A DNA stretch of 35,517 bases from Candidatus Achromatium palustre (lineage in GTDB: Bacteria > Pseudomonadota > Gammaproteobacteria > Chromatiales > Chromatiaceae): NCBI GenBank assembly GCA_001044195.1, contig LFCU01000271.1, forward strand, positions 1-35,517, given 5' to 3'. A program made the translations under genes and the position numbers. How positions within the stretch are numbered: position 1 is the first letter of the stretch; each line of letters begins with the position of its first letter. This document shows, in pieces, positions 1 through 8,949 of this stretch. The notes beneath the pieces were generated by a model. That model ran no database searches. It was not told where the DNA came from and saw nothing but the letters and a program-made list of their open reading frames with translations.

Positions 1-18
1 TTGTCCTGTTTGGTTTGC

Positions 19-47
19 GTGGGCAAACGATACGGATGTTTGCCCAC
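19..47. repeat. Palindromic hairpin repeat unit
   Basis: A perfect 10-bp inverted repeat (GTGGGCAAAC at 19-28 and GTTTGCCCAC at 38-47) encloses a 9-nt loop. It looks like one unit of a dispersed REP/MITE-type family. The open frame that crosses it (1-195) has no protein-like character and is not called as a gene. Confidence 0.7.
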
Positions 48-122
48 CCTACCTGACTGGTGGCGATACGGAATCTGCATGAAGTTTACAGTGGCGTATG
101 GAGGTAGAGTGAACAGCCTATT

Positions 123-291
123 AACTCGATGTTCAAAAACACAAAAAGTGTGGTTTTTAAAAGACTTTATTTATATGGGGTCACATCAATTTTAGTATAT
201 AGTAATATATCAAACTTTTAAAACCATATTAATAGAATGTAAATATATAAAGTATTGAAAAAACATAAATAAACCTATTTGATAAATTACC
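123..291. repeat. Direct repeat, left copy (paired with 3625-3783)
   Basis: This AT-rich segment starts AACTCGATGTTCAAAAA and ends ATTACC. Position by position it resembles 3625-3783, directly upstream of the central operon, with shared blocks (GTGTGG/GCATGG, TTTTA.ATATT, CATAAATAAA.CTATTTG). No coding potential is visible. It may be the edge of a mobile element or a duplicated intergenic region. A third, much weaker match lies at about 35254-35305. Confidence 0.65.
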
Positions 292-386
292 ATATTTTTT
301 ATACGTTTGAATATCTAGCAGTATAGTTTATGATAGCATTAAGAATTAATTGAACTTTGATGCTAATTACCTATATGAATTTAATG

Positions 387-547
387 AGCTCGTAGGGCGG
401 GAGAGCAATGCGATCCCGCCGTATTCTATATAAATTTGCTACTTTGAAATAATGCCTAATTGGGTAGCAAATGACAATGTAACAAAATTATGAGATAGAA
501 TAACATTTTCAAAAAGGCGGGATCGCGTTGCTCTCCCACCCTACGGG
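387..547. repeat. MITE-like element with inverted ends
   Basis: The left arm (387-420) contains a hairpin with stem GGCGGGA (396-402) and TCCCGCC (414-420). The right arm (516-547) carries the same sequence reversed. Between them is another hairpin, ATTTGCTAC (434-442) with GTAGCAAAT (464-472). Positions 387-498 are nearly identical to the tandem units at 35354-35517. The right edge directly abuts the first recognisable kinase codon at about 548, so the element, or a rearrangement at it, removed the 5' part of that gene. Confidence 0.75.
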
Positions 548-1579
548 CTGATCAACATAGCCATCAAAATTAGCGATACTGGAGTAGGTATTGCGCCCGA
601 ATTCCTCTCTAAACTATTTACCCCTTTTGAACAGCAAGAGATGCAGTCTACTAAGAAATATGGTGGAACTGGATTAGGATTAGCGATCAGTCGTCAATTA
701 GCACAATTGATGAATGGAGATATTAAAGTAACTAGTGAATTAGAGCGTGGTAGTACATTTACGTTATTATTAAATAGTATCCCTGTACAGACCACAACAC
801 TAACAGAAACACCCTCAACTGAAGCAAGCTTCAACTTTCAACCAGCTACCATTTTACTGGTCGATGATATTGCTTTTAATCGGACTTTAATTGTCGAACA
901 TCTACATGCTCATCCTTTAACAGTGTTACAAGCTGAAAATGGTTTACAAGCTGTCGAGTTAGCTACGCAACATTGCCCAGATCTGATCTTAATGGATATT
1001 CGGATGCCGGGCATGGATGGTATTACGGCAGCAACACGTTTACATGCAAGTGCAACTACGCAACATATTCCGATCATAGCAGTAACTGCTTCTGCTACTG
1101 AAGATGAAGTTGCTATATATAAAGACATTTTTAATGATTATCTACATAAACCTGTACGAATACAGCATCTATTACATAGCATAAGCCGTTTTCTACCACA
1201 TACCACCACTGTTAGCCCAACTATTGCTAATACACTACCAAATAGTGAGTCAGAAAAATCACGATCATCGCTAACATCACCACCTTTAGAGTCAGCTAAT
1301 GCAGCAAACATTGAGGCTATTACTACAAGATTTTTACCCCCATTACAGCAGGCTATGCACAGTGGATTTATGGAAGATTCGCTAAAATTGGTAGAGGACT
1401 TGCAAGCATTTTGCATTCAAAACCAATTCGATAGTTATTTAGAGCAAATTCGTGATGCTGTTGCAATGTTTGATGTTGATGCCTTGCAAAATGCACTTGT
1501 AGCATTGCAAAAGCAATTACAAACACCAGCGAGGGATAACTTAACTTTAGCACTAATCACCAAAATTTTCTATAAATAA
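548..1579 (+). pseudogene. 5'-truncated hybrid histidine kinase/response regulator
   Basis: Kinase homology begins about 548 in an open frame with no proper start; the first in-frame ATG is at 641. What remains is the end of a HATPase_c domain: a G1 box (SDTGVGI), an F box (LFTPFEQQE) and a G2 box (YGGTGLGLAISRQLA). A complete receiver domain follows, with LLVDD near its start, the phospho-acceptor Asp in LILMDIRMPGMDG and the Lys in LHKP. A helical C-terminal stretch of about 100 residues may be a degenerate phosphotransfer domain. The sensor, the HisKA domain and the N box are missing upstream of the MITE-like element. It could be expressed from ATG 641, but it would lack a functional kinase. 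Part of its 3' end recurs at 24111-24327. Confidence 0.8.
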
Positions 1580-1791
1580 AGATAATGGCTCCCTACCTAA
1601 TTGTTGAAAGCACACGTATAGATGGCGCAAATTTAATGGGCTTTGGGGACTCTAATTTTTACTTCATAGCTGGACAGTCAAAAGTTCTCCCTTACCCAAC
1701 CATTTAATGGATAAGTAAAAAATATTTTTGTCTACTCCAGGATCCCAAATTAACAAAAAATGGATATTTGAGATTCCTTAAAAGACGGTTT

Positions 1792-3203
1792 TTAGCTGAG
1801 CAGCAAGTGCTCTAAAGTTCTATTTTTTGGAACTTTTGACTGATGTTTTGGTGCTTTTTTAAAGCGTTTTCTTACCCACTCTTTTAATTGAATGAGTGAA
1901 AAAGATAGTAATTCGTGTGATTGTAATGCACGTTGTACTACTTCTTCAGAAGGAATTGTTGAAGAATAGGTTCTTAACCATGAGCTTATGGAGTGAACTC
2001 TCCATACCCATTCGGTTTGAGTAAAGGCAAGGAAGCTTAAAATCCCTTGTGCAATAATTGCCAAATTGACATAACGTTCAATAGCAGTTAATTTGAGCAA
2101 ATACTTTTTTAAAAAATCTTCACCTACTAAACTTTTTTCTTGAACTGTATCAGAAATCATTATCCAAAATCTATAGCAAAACCCACCTAAAATATGTTTC
2201 AATATTTTAAAGCTCCATTCTATTTTACCACGTAATCCATAGAATTTTAATATCATCAATGGTTCTAGTGTTGTATCAGAAGACATTAAAATAAATTTGC
2301 TAGCTCCATCTATGATCCATACAAAACGAATAAAGAATAGTGAAGTACCCCAATATAAATTACAATGGAAAATTTTGATGGTACGGTTTGGATATAAAGG
2401 ATGAATTGCTTCCACAAAAAGAGAGGTAAGATCGAATACTTCCCAAAGTTTAATTTTTTGTTTTTTAGAGTTTTCTTTTGTAAAGTATGCCACATAATTG
2501 CTTTTGGCTCTTGTAATAAGATGCACCCAAAGATCACCATTTTCCTGTACATTTTCGAAAACATAATTGAAGGCTACTGAAGTAGCAAAAAAAGCATCAA
2601 GTAATGCATATAATGGCTGTCCTTTTGAGACTTCGCTATAAGTACAAGAAGAGATAGCATTCGTGAGACAATTGTTTCTGGTGTGTTATTATCGGAGCTA
2701 GTATTTTGTAACTGACGAATACCATCAACACCTTCATGAATTTGAGCAATTTGCAAAATAGCCCTAAATTGATTGGCTATATGTGCAATAAATGCAATAC
2801 ATCCAAAATGGTGTCCTTTAAATTTTTGAGGTTTATTTTGATTTTGTGAGGGACTACGCATAGCTTTTATGCCAGGTTGATGTGTTCCTTCTTTGGGAAT
2901 TTTAATGCCGTCTCCTACTGCTAATATTCTTCCATTATGAGTAACAATTGGGAAGTTATTTAGAGAAAAATTCATCCATTCTATCATTATTTTACTTAAT
3001 GACCAGGAATTAGCATGGAAGAAATGGATAAGTAATGGGTATGTTGTTTATGGTAAATGAAGCCAACGAATAAAACTGCTTATACCATAGTGATCAAAAC
3101 GCATTAAGAAACCAATGATGATTACTAGAAACCATACATAGGATGCTTCACGAGAAAATAATTTACGAAATGGGATGAGCATTTCTAGGATTTTCGATAT
3201 CAT
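1792..3203 (-). pseudogene. DDE (IS4-like) transposase, frameshifted and interrupted
   Basis: Reading from ATG at 3203 on the minus strand gives a transposase of about 470 residues. There is an in-frame TAA near 3055, after FIRWLHLP, and a frameshift around 2660-2690. The first catalytic Asp is in ILAVGDGIKIPKEG. The second is probably in LLDAFFATSVAFNY, in the downstream frame. The C-terminal Y-x2-R-x2-IE-x2-FK signature (YGLRGKIEWSFKILKH) carries the catalytic Glu. The frame ends at 1792, inside the inverted repeats of the surrounding insertion sequence. Two separate lesions make it a pseudogene. A sequencing error could explain one lesion but is unlikely to explain both. Confidence 0.8.
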
Positions 3204-3337
3204 AATTGTTTTTTATTTGTTGAAGTACATAGCGAAAATTATAATTGCTAATTTTAAGTTTCGTCAAGATGTTATAAATTAAATAGTTACATCAGCACTA
3301 TAGTTTTTTGTCATGCGCAGAGTATTTGTTGTATAAT

Positions 3338-3405
3338 GGACACTATCCAAAATCCTCTATCAATCCAATAATGATAAGGTAAAATTGTGGTTTCGGATAA
3401 TGTCT
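3338..3405. repeat. Small MITE-like inverted repeat nested in the insertion sequence
   Basis: GGACACTATCCAAAA (3338-3352) and TTTCGGATAATGTCT (3391-3405) are inverted repeats matching at 12 of 15 bases, with 38 bp between them. A related end, TTTCGGATAATGCCT, lies at 3516-3530 outside the insertion sequence, so this is probably a dispersed family. It sits between the transposase start and the right terminal repeat. Confidence 0.5.
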
Positions 3406-3456
3406 AATTTTTGTTAGTGTATCATTATTGAGAACTTTTGACTGTTCAGTTCATAG

Positions 3457-3624
3457 TTGCTCGATTTCGTCATTCCTGCGAAAGCAGGAATTTATTGCGC
3501 TCGATTGATGGAGAGTTTCGGATAATGCCTGTTGTATACAAATTTTAGGAATGCTCTTCAAACAGAGTAGGGCGGTAGCGTGCCTAAAATTTAGGATGTT
3601 GCATGTTGATATCCTTGATACTAT
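3457..3624. other. Intergenic, repeat fragments only
   Basis: No coding sequence was found. It contains a hairpin with stem ATTCCTGC/GCAGGAAT around a GAAA loop (3472-3491), a type common in dispersed bacterial repeats. It also holds a TTTCGGATAATGCC end (3516-3530), a fragment GTAGGGCGG similar to the MITE-like family at 387, and a short palindrome CCTAAAATTTAGG (3583-3595). Confidence 0.6.
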
Positions 3625-3783
3625 AACTCGATGTTCAAAAATACAAAAAGCATGGTTTTAAAAATATTTATTAATAAGTTGCATTAATTTTGATATTTGC
3701 TAATATACAAAATCCATTAAACCATATCAATAATATATTAAAGTATTTAAAGATACATAAATAAAACTATTTGGAAGATTACC
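3625..3783. repeat. Direct repeat, right copy; operon leader
   Basis: This copy is diverged but collinear with 123-291, starting AACTCGATGTTCAAAAA and ending ATTACC. It ends 43 bp before the first ATG of the central operon, so the operon promoter probably lies in or just after it. A weak sigma-70-like pair (TTGCAT 3679-3684 and TAATAT 3701-3706, spacer 16) can be seen, but the region is so AT-rich that this has little weight. Confidence 0.6.
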
Positions 3784-3826
3784 CTAGTAGAATTGTTACT
3801 AATGAGTTAATCAGAAGGATAACCTA

Positions 3827-4507
3827 ATGTTTGATCCTAAAAAGTTCACCACCCCTGCCGCTAGACCGCTTCCTGTCGTTCTGCTTCTGGATGTCAGCTA
3901 TAGTATGTCTGGAGATAAAATCGAGAACCTTAACAAGGCTGTCAAGGATATGTTGGACACCTTTGCGCAAGAAGAAAAGATGGAGACCGAGATTCTTGTC
4001 TCCGTCATCACTTTCGGAAATCAGATTGACCTGTATGTTCCCTATACCAAGGCATCTCAGGTGCAATGGCAAGATCTGCAAGCAAACGGCATGACTCCAA
4101 TGGGAACCGCTCTTAAAATGGCCAAAGCTATGATTGAGGACAAAAAAACCACTCCACCCCGTGCCTACCGCCCGACTATTGTCCTTGTTTCCGATGGACA
4201 ACCTAATGATAGCTGGGAAAAGCCACTGGAAGATTTTATCTCCGAAGGACGTTCTTCCAAATGTGATCGGATGGCAATGGCTATCGGGCGTGATGCTGAT
4301 GAGATAGTCTTGAAGCGTTTTATTAAACCACCCCATGAGCTTTTCTACGCAGAAAATGCAGGACAGCTCCATGAATTTTTCCAGCGTGTAACCATGTCAG
4401 TAACCAAGCGTACCCGATCAAAGAACCCAAACGAAATACCAGGATCAATAGAGCTAGATCAAAATATTTCGAAGAAGCAACCACCTAACAAAGATGACGA
4501 ACAGTAG
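3827..4507 (+). CDS. TerY-like von Willebrand factor A domain protein
   Basis: This 226-residue cytosolic protein is a single vWA domain with a complete MIDAS metal site. The DxSxS motif is DVSYS (D22, S24, S26), the threonine is T90 in GMTPMGTAL, and the aspartate is D123 in VSDGQPND. The domain and length fit the TerY family of the tellurite-resistance/TerY-P signalling set, which typically acts as a metal-dependent adaptor with a PP2C phosphatase and a kinase. The C-terminal 40 residues are basic and polar and probably disordered. A good ribosome-binding site (AGAAGGA, 3812-3818) precedes the ATG. It is the first gene of the operon, and the next gene starts 14 bp after its stop. The vWA assignment is firm; the TerY assignment rests on similarity and neighbours. 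Confidence 0.88.
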   Translation: MFDPKKFTTPAARPLPVVLLLDVSYSMSGDKIENLNKAVKDMLDTFAQEEKMETEILVSVITFGNQIDLYVPYTKASQVQWQDLQANGMTPMGTALKMAKAMIEDKKTTPPRAYRPTIVLVSDGQPNDSWEKPLEDFISEGRSSKCDRMAMAIGRDADEIVLKRFIKPPHELFYAENAGQLHEFFQRVTMSVTKRTRSKNPNEIPGSIELDQNISKKQPPNKDDEQ

Positions 4508-4521
4508 CAGGAGGTTATCCG

Positions 4522-6093
4522 ATGGATAGGAATCAGGAAAAGTTAGATTTAGTGACGCTTATGACAAATGGAGTGTCTCATGGTGAAGCTCAGGCAGATG
4601 CTTTAGCTAAACAGATTGAAATTACGCCAGAAGGAGCACAAAAAACTCGCGGGGTTATAGGCTCATTTATTCGATCTTACCAATATAAATCACCTGACCT
4701 GTCCAATAAAGCATGGCTTTGTATGGAACTCGCCAAATATCCAAAGATTTGGAGTAATGAAGATGAGCTAAAACAAACTGCTGATGAAATTGTTGAGCAG
4801 GTAGAGCTTTTTGATTCATCTCAGCAAGAATTGGCAGAACATCACAATAAGGGCCTAAGCACGAATAACTGGTTAGCTGAAAAAATTGAACAAGGGGTAA
4901 CTGTTGCTGGTGTTACTAATTTCGGAGCTTATGCTGGTGAAATTGACACGGCCATTGAGTCGGCAAACAAAGCCAATATCGATTTACTCTATCGAAATGA
5001 TGGCCAACTGAATCAACAGTTAAATCTGGACGGTTTTATTGCAGAACAGCACCATGCTGATACCTTCAATTTGGATGCCGCAGCAAAAGGTAGTGAGTAC
5101 CGAGCTGAAGTATTGCAACCCAAGCCTGGTGAAGTATATAGTAAAAATTCGGTGGATGTTGTTATTCGGGACGGAAATGGCAAAATTGTCCGCCGTTATC
5201 AAGCCAAGTATGGAGCTGACGCTGATACTACAGATTCTATGCTTAAAAAAGGCGATTATCGTGGTCAACGCAAATTAGTTCCCGATGGACAGGCAAAGGA
5301 TATCCACGGAAGTACCGAAACAGTTGAAATGGATGGAGTGGAATCTAAGCCTCTTTCCAAACAAGAAGCTAAAGAAAAACAACGTAGGGCACAAGAGAAA
5401 GCTGAAGCCAAGCAGTATGACTGGAATGAAACCAGTAAAATCGATATTGCCAAAAACATTGGTAAAAAAGCAGGAGCTACTGCTCTTTTATCTGTAGGAT
5501 TTCAGGGAGCTCGCATTCTTGGTCGGAGAATTTGGAATGGAGTTACCGGAAAAGAAAATAATAGTGCTGAGGAAGATCTGCAAGAATTTGTACAAAGTTC
5601 TCTTAAATCTGCAACAACCTCTGGATTGGCTGTTGCTGTAACTGGCGGAGTAACTGTAGCGGTAAAAAGTGGCTGGTTAGGTAAGGTTCTAAAAAATACA
5701 CCAGCAGGTAGAATTGCTAACGCCGCTTGTATTGGTGTCGAAAATGTAAAAGCCCTCTATAAATACGCAACAGGCGAAATTACTGGTGAAGAAGCACTTG
5801 ATCAGGCCGGTAATGCCACATGCAGCCTAGTTGGGGGATTAGCTGGTGGAACAAAAGGTGCAAGCATGGGTGCCGCATTGGGAACAGCACTGGGTCCTGT
5901 TGGTACAGCAATTGGAGGAGTAGTTGGTGGTGTGGTCGGCGGAATGGCAGGAAGCACCGTGGGAGAAGCAATTTATAAGGGGAGCAAAAAAATCGTTTCC
6001 ACCGTCACTGATACAATTAAATCTGTTAGCTCTGCAATTAGTACTGGTGTCTCTTCCTTTTGTAGTGGCGTAGCATCTATATTTGGATTTTAA
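4522..6093 (+). CDS. Possible PD-(D/E)xK-like nuclease with glycine-zipper C-terminus
   Basis: I do not recognise a named family for this 523-residue protein. An AGGAGG site lies just upstream of its ATG. Residues about 165-260 have the look of a restriction-endonuclease-like core: E175 in FIAEQHH, then D212 in SVDVVIRDG, a beta hairpin, and Q227-A-K229 in RRYQAKYG, that is D-x14-QxK. A conserved-looking KGDYRGQRKLVPDGQ follows. Residues 280-300 are charged and helical. About 310-335 and 360-385 are hydrophobic, and about 430-500 is a dense glycine-zipper segment (GGLAGGTKGASMGAALGTAL and on) of the sort that packs helices in membranes. It could be an effector that cuts nucleic acid, disturbs the membrane, or both, held in check by the neighbouring vWA/AAA+ proteins. 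That role is inference. Confidence 0.6.
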   Translation: MDRNQEKLDLVTLMTNGVSHGEAQADALAKQIEITPEGAQKTRGVIGSFIRSYQYKSPDLSNKAWLCMELAKYPKIWSNEDELKQTADEIVEQVELFDSSQQELAEHHNKGLSTNNWLAEKIEQGVTVAGVTNFGAYAGEIDTAIESANKANIDLLYRNDGQLNQQLNLDGFIAEQHHADTFNLDAAAKGSEYRAEVLQPKPGEVYSKNSVDVVIRDGNGKIVRRYQAKYGADADTTDSMLKKGDYRGQRKLVPDGQAKDIHGSTETVEMDGVESKPLSKQEAKEKQRRAQEKAEAKQYDWNETSKIDIAKNIGKKAGATALLSVGFQGARILGRRIWNGVTGKENNSAEEDLQEFVQSSLKSATTSGLAVAVTGGVTVAVKSGWLGKVLKNTPAGRIANAACIGVENVKALYKYATGEITGEEALDQAGNATCSLVGGLAGGTKGASMGAALGTALGPVGTAIGGVVGGVVGGMAGSTVGEAIYKGSKKIVSTVTDTIKSVSSAISTGVSSFCSGVASIFGF

Positions 6094-6094
6094 G

Positions 6095-8227
6095 ATGGAT
6101 TCTAAAGGCATTATTGAAACTATTCGGGCTGGAGTCTCCGGCATCCATATTCAGGGTCAAGATTTTGCTAGAATGGATAAAGAAATTGCGTCTATTGCTG
6201 ATCAATTGAACTTCAAAGTTAAGGAGTGGAACTGGGGATATGGCTGGGTAGATTTTAAGACTAAACGGGCACTTAAACCTGAACAAGATGTATCGCTCTA
6301 TGAAGACCTTAGGACAATTGCTGATGATAATCCTTCTGAGAAGATTTATGTTATACAAAACGCCTACTCTGCACTAAAAAATGACCATAGAGCAGTCGCT
6401 CGTGTGCAGCAAGAATTACTGCGAATCAAGCAGTATTTTAGAGGACATGCTGCCATTTTCTTGATTTCTAAAGATGAGATCGTATTCCCTGAAATTATGG
6501 ATCTGTTAGTATCTTTTCCATGTCCTCCTCTTGCATCTGCTCAGGTTGAACAGATCTTGCACTCGCTCCTTAAAAAACACTCCATTACTTTAAACACGGC
6601 AGTGAAGACCTCACTAATATCTATATTCTCAGGTATGGAACAGGATATGGTGTTTCGTATATTTGAAACATTGAAAAATAGTTATAAAGGGTCTTTTTCC
6701 AAGGAAGCTGTAAACGATGCGTTAGCCTTGAAGAAAAGAGCTTTATCGCAATCTGGCCTGTTGGAATTGATTGATAGTAAAATCCATATTGATCAAATAG
6801 GTGGGGTGGAGCAATTAAAAAGGTGGTTGCGTAATAAGAAACATATTATTGATAATTTACCGAACGCACAGCGTTTTGGAATTTCCGCTCCTAAAGGAGT
6901 TCTTTTAGCTGGGATGCCCGGATGTGGCAAATCAATGAGTGCAAAGGCAGCAGCATCATTATTCAATGTTCCTCTCTTCCGCTTAGACATTGGGACTTTA
7001 ATGGGAAAATTTGTGGGCGAAAGTGAAGCTAATATGAAGGCAGCACTAAAGGTTGCAGAACAAGCAAGTCCCTGCGTTTTGTGGGTCGATGAACTTGAAA
7101 AAGCTTTTTCCGGGATTCATGGTTCTGGAGGAAGCACGGAGATTACAACTCGACTTTTTGGTTATTTTCTAACATGGATGCAAGAAAAGCCAGGAGCTGT
7201 GTTTGTTATGGCAACTGCAAACGACATTACCACAATCCCCCCTGAACTATTGAGACGCGGCCGTTTTGATGAGATTTTTTATGTTAATTTGCCTAACGAG
7301 CGTGAGCGTAAACAAATTTTTACTGTTAAAACAAAGCATTTAACCAATTATCCTCAAAGGCTCGATCTTGAACAATTGGCTAAGATGTCTGACGGTTTTT
7401 CTGGAGCAGATATTGAATGTGTTATCAATGATGCACTAGAGGATTTGTTCCGCAACAATGATAAATCAGTTCTAACTCAGGAAGTTATCAAGAAACATAT
7501 TGGCTTAATTACACCCATAAGTGTTGTTCTTAAAGAAAAAATTGAGAAATATGAAGAGCTATTTAAAAAATTCAGTCTCAAAGCAGCCTCTCTTTCTGAA
7601 AAAGATATTGAAATAATTGACGCTGAAAGCGATAGTCGTGATGTATCAGAAAGAGAAAATGCCGCATCAAATGAATTCATTTCATCCGAAAAACTCATTC
7701 AGTTGGTAAAAGACCAAAATCCAACGGTTCGCCAAGCTGCATTGAAAAATCCTCAATGTCCAATTGAAGCCTTACAACAGATCGTGAATATATATGAACC
7801 ATTTGACTTCAGTAAGCCCGGCTCTTGGACGGAGAGACCGATTGAAGAGGAGGAATTTGAACTGGCGTTGCAGCATCCAAATATGAGTGGAGAACTCATT
7901 CTCGACCTTTATACAAGGAATATCATTGATGATAAAAAGTTATTGTTGCTGGCACATACACTTTCATCTAAAGAGCGGGAAAGTACATTTGATACGGTAA
8001 AAGTAAAATTATCCCGATCTATAGCATCAGCTACAATTCAGAATATCCGTTGCCTCCCTGATGACATTGTCAATCGTGGCGACATTCTTATTGAAGTAGA
8101 TAACGAACAAGGACACACCCAAAGAATAACAACTCCTATTAATGGCCTTGTTGCTAAGATATGCATCAAAGTTGGTGAAATCATTAATTCAGGCCACGAG
8201 ATCGCCCAACTACTCGTACCTAAATAA
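6095..8227 (+). CDS. Ycf46/FtsH-like AAA+ ATPase with C-terminal lipoyl-like domain
   Basis: From ATG 6095 the protein is 710 residues; a TTG at 6083, overlapping the previous gene, would add four. Residues 1-200 look like the degenerate ATPase-like N-domain of Ycf46-type proteins. The AAA+ module follows: Walker A GMPGCGKS (273-280), Walker B VLWVDE (D332, E333), sensor N376 in TANDI, and the second region of homology with arginine fingers in LLRRGRFD (R387, R388, R390). An FtsH/Cdc48-like lid follows. No zinc-protease motif is present. Around residues 525-570 there is one variant leucine-rich/HEAT-like repeat ([20 protein letters not shown]). The last 70 residues resemble a biotinyl/lipoyl barrel ([28 protein letters not shown]) without an obvious modified lysine. 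A role as remodelling or unfolding ATPase for the system is likely; its substrate is unknown. Confidence 0.82.
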   Translation: MDSKGIIETIRAGVSGIHIQGQDFARMDKEIASIADQLNFKVKEWNWGYGWVDFKTKRALKPEQDVSLYEDLRTIADDNPSEKIYVIQNAYSALKNDHRAVARVQQELLRIKQYFRGHAAIFLISKDEIVFPEIMDLLVSFPCPPLASAQVEQILHSLLKKHSITLNTAVKTSLISIFSGMEQDMVFRIFETLKNSYKGSFSKEAVNDALALKKRALSQSGLLELIDSKIHIDQIGGVEQLKRWLRNKKHIIDNLPNAQRFGISAPKGVLLAGMPGCGKSMSAKAAASLFNVPLFRLDIGTLMGKFVGESEANMKAALKVAEQASPCVLWVDELEKAFSGIHGSGGSTEITTRLFGYFLTWMQEKPGAVFVMATANDITTIPPELLRRGRFDEIFYVNLPNERERKQIFTVKTKHLTNYPQRLDLEQLAKMSDGFSGADIECVINDALEDLFRNNDKSVLTQEVIKKHIGLITPISVVLKEKIEKYEELFKKFSLKAASLSEKDIEIIDAESDSRDVSERENAASNEFISSEKLIQLVKDQNPTVRQAALKNPQCPIEALQQIVNIYEPFDFSKPGSWTERPIEEEEFELALQHPNMSGELILDLYTRNIIDDKKLLLLAHTLSSKERESTFDTVKVKLSRSIASATIQNIRCLPDDIVNRGDILIEVDNEQGHTQRITTPINGLVAKICIKVGEIINSGHEIAQLLVPK

Positions 8228-8241
8228 AACAGGAAAACATC

Positions 8242-8325
8242 ATGAAAATAACCCTAATTTATTGCTCCTATCATCCTAAAGCAAAAAACCATGATCTGAT
8301 CAACTTAAACTATTTTTTAAAATAG
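8242..8325 (+). CDS. Tiny ORF, 27 residues, in the only gap of the operon
   Basis: An ATG at 8242 has a good site upstream (AGGAAA, 8231-8236). It opens a 27-codon frame (MKITLIYCSYHPKAKN...) ending at TAG 8323-8325, starting 14 bp after the ATPase gene. The ribosome-binding site and position fit a translated leader, a small protein, or the stub of a decayed gene. No family can be assigned. The 27 bp between it and the next gene include GTGTCCTAGGTAGG, which has no clear role. Confidence 0.35.
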   Translation: MKITLIYCSYHPKAKNHDLINLNYFLK

Positions 8326-8352
8326 TGTCCTAGGTAGGTTGATAGAGTTTTT

Positions 8353-8949
8353 TTGAGAAAAATTAATATGAATTTGTTATTTGTTGTTGATGTTTCCGGC
8401 AGCATGAATGAAATGGGAAAAATTCATCTCCAACGAAATTTATGCCGTTTTGCAGCCCAACTAAAACTCATTGATTGGGATAAATACGCCAATTTGAGAA
8501 TCAATTTTTATCAATGGGCGCAGGATATTTCCGAGATCACTATTCAAAACGATGGCGATATACCTGCACTGAATGCTGGAGGTTCTTCAAGTCTTAATGT
8601 GCTATCCAATTTTTTTTCACAGATCCCGAATGTCACTGAGAAGCCAAACGTTCTCCTTCTGTCAGATGGCAATTTTGACTATAACGAATACAGCTCATTT
8701 TTAAACTGGAAACAGGAGCATAATAAAATAATCATTCACACTGTTGCTGTTGGCGCAGATGCTGACCTGTTAAGGTTAAAGAAAATATCCACAAACAATA
8801 GTGTTCACCTTTCGGAAAATATAGCTTCAGCGATTGATAGCATAATCTTCGATTCTGATGAGCCATTTGCCGCACCAGTTTCTACTGCCCAGATTATGCA
8901 CTCCGCATTGGTTGAATCAGAAGAACCAGAGGAAGATTGGGATGCTTAA
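8353..8949 (+). CDS. Second vWA domain protein of the TerY-P set
   Basis: This single vWA domain has 198 residues from TTG 8353, or 193 from ATG 8368; neither start has a strong ribosome-binding site. The MIDAS motif is DVSGS (D13, S15, S17 counting from the TTG), and the second aspartate is D105 in LLSDGNFD. The usual threonine appears replaced by serines in AGGSSSLNV. The tail is acidic (SEEPEEDWDA). It overlaps the PP2C gene by 8 bp, so the two are probably made in equal amounts. In TerY-P loci the vWA protein next to the phosphatase and kinase is the core partner, so this gene rather than 3827-4507 may be the true third member of the triad. The fold is clear; its partner is inferred. Confidence 0.85.
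   Translation: MRKINMNLLFVVDVSGSMNEMGKIHLQRNLCRFAAQLKLIDWDKYANLRINFYQWAQDISEITIQNDGDIPALNAGGSSSLNVLSNFFSQIPNVTEKPNVLLLSDGNFDYNEYSSFLNWKQEHNKIIIHTVAVGADADLLRLKKISTNNSVHLSENIASAIDSIIFDSDEPFAAPVSTAQIMHSALVESEEPEEDWDA

Larger units (their letters stand above)
1670..3449. mobile_element. Insertion sequence, about 1.78 kb, with intact TIRs and a 7-bp target duplication
   Basis: The left end (1670-1689, CTGGACAGTCAAAAGTTCTC) and the right end (3430-3449) are inverted repeats matching at 19 of 20 bases. They are flanked by the direct repeat TTCATAG at 1663-1669 and 3450-3456, which is a clean target-site duplication. Inside lies one DDE transposase gene on the minus strand, now broken. The preserved ends and duplication show a true insertion. 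The broken transposase shows it can now move only if a relative supplies the enzyme. The fold and motif style are IS4-like, but the subgroup is not determined. Confidence 0.85.

Noticed and set aside
1-195. Open frame of 64 codons at the left edge
   Set aside because: It crosses a hairpin repeat and the AT-rich direct repeat, and the translation has no protein-like features.
3824-4372. 182-codon minus-strand frame
   Set aside because: It lies antisense to the vWA gene, which has a full MIDAS motif, a ribosome-binding site and operon context.
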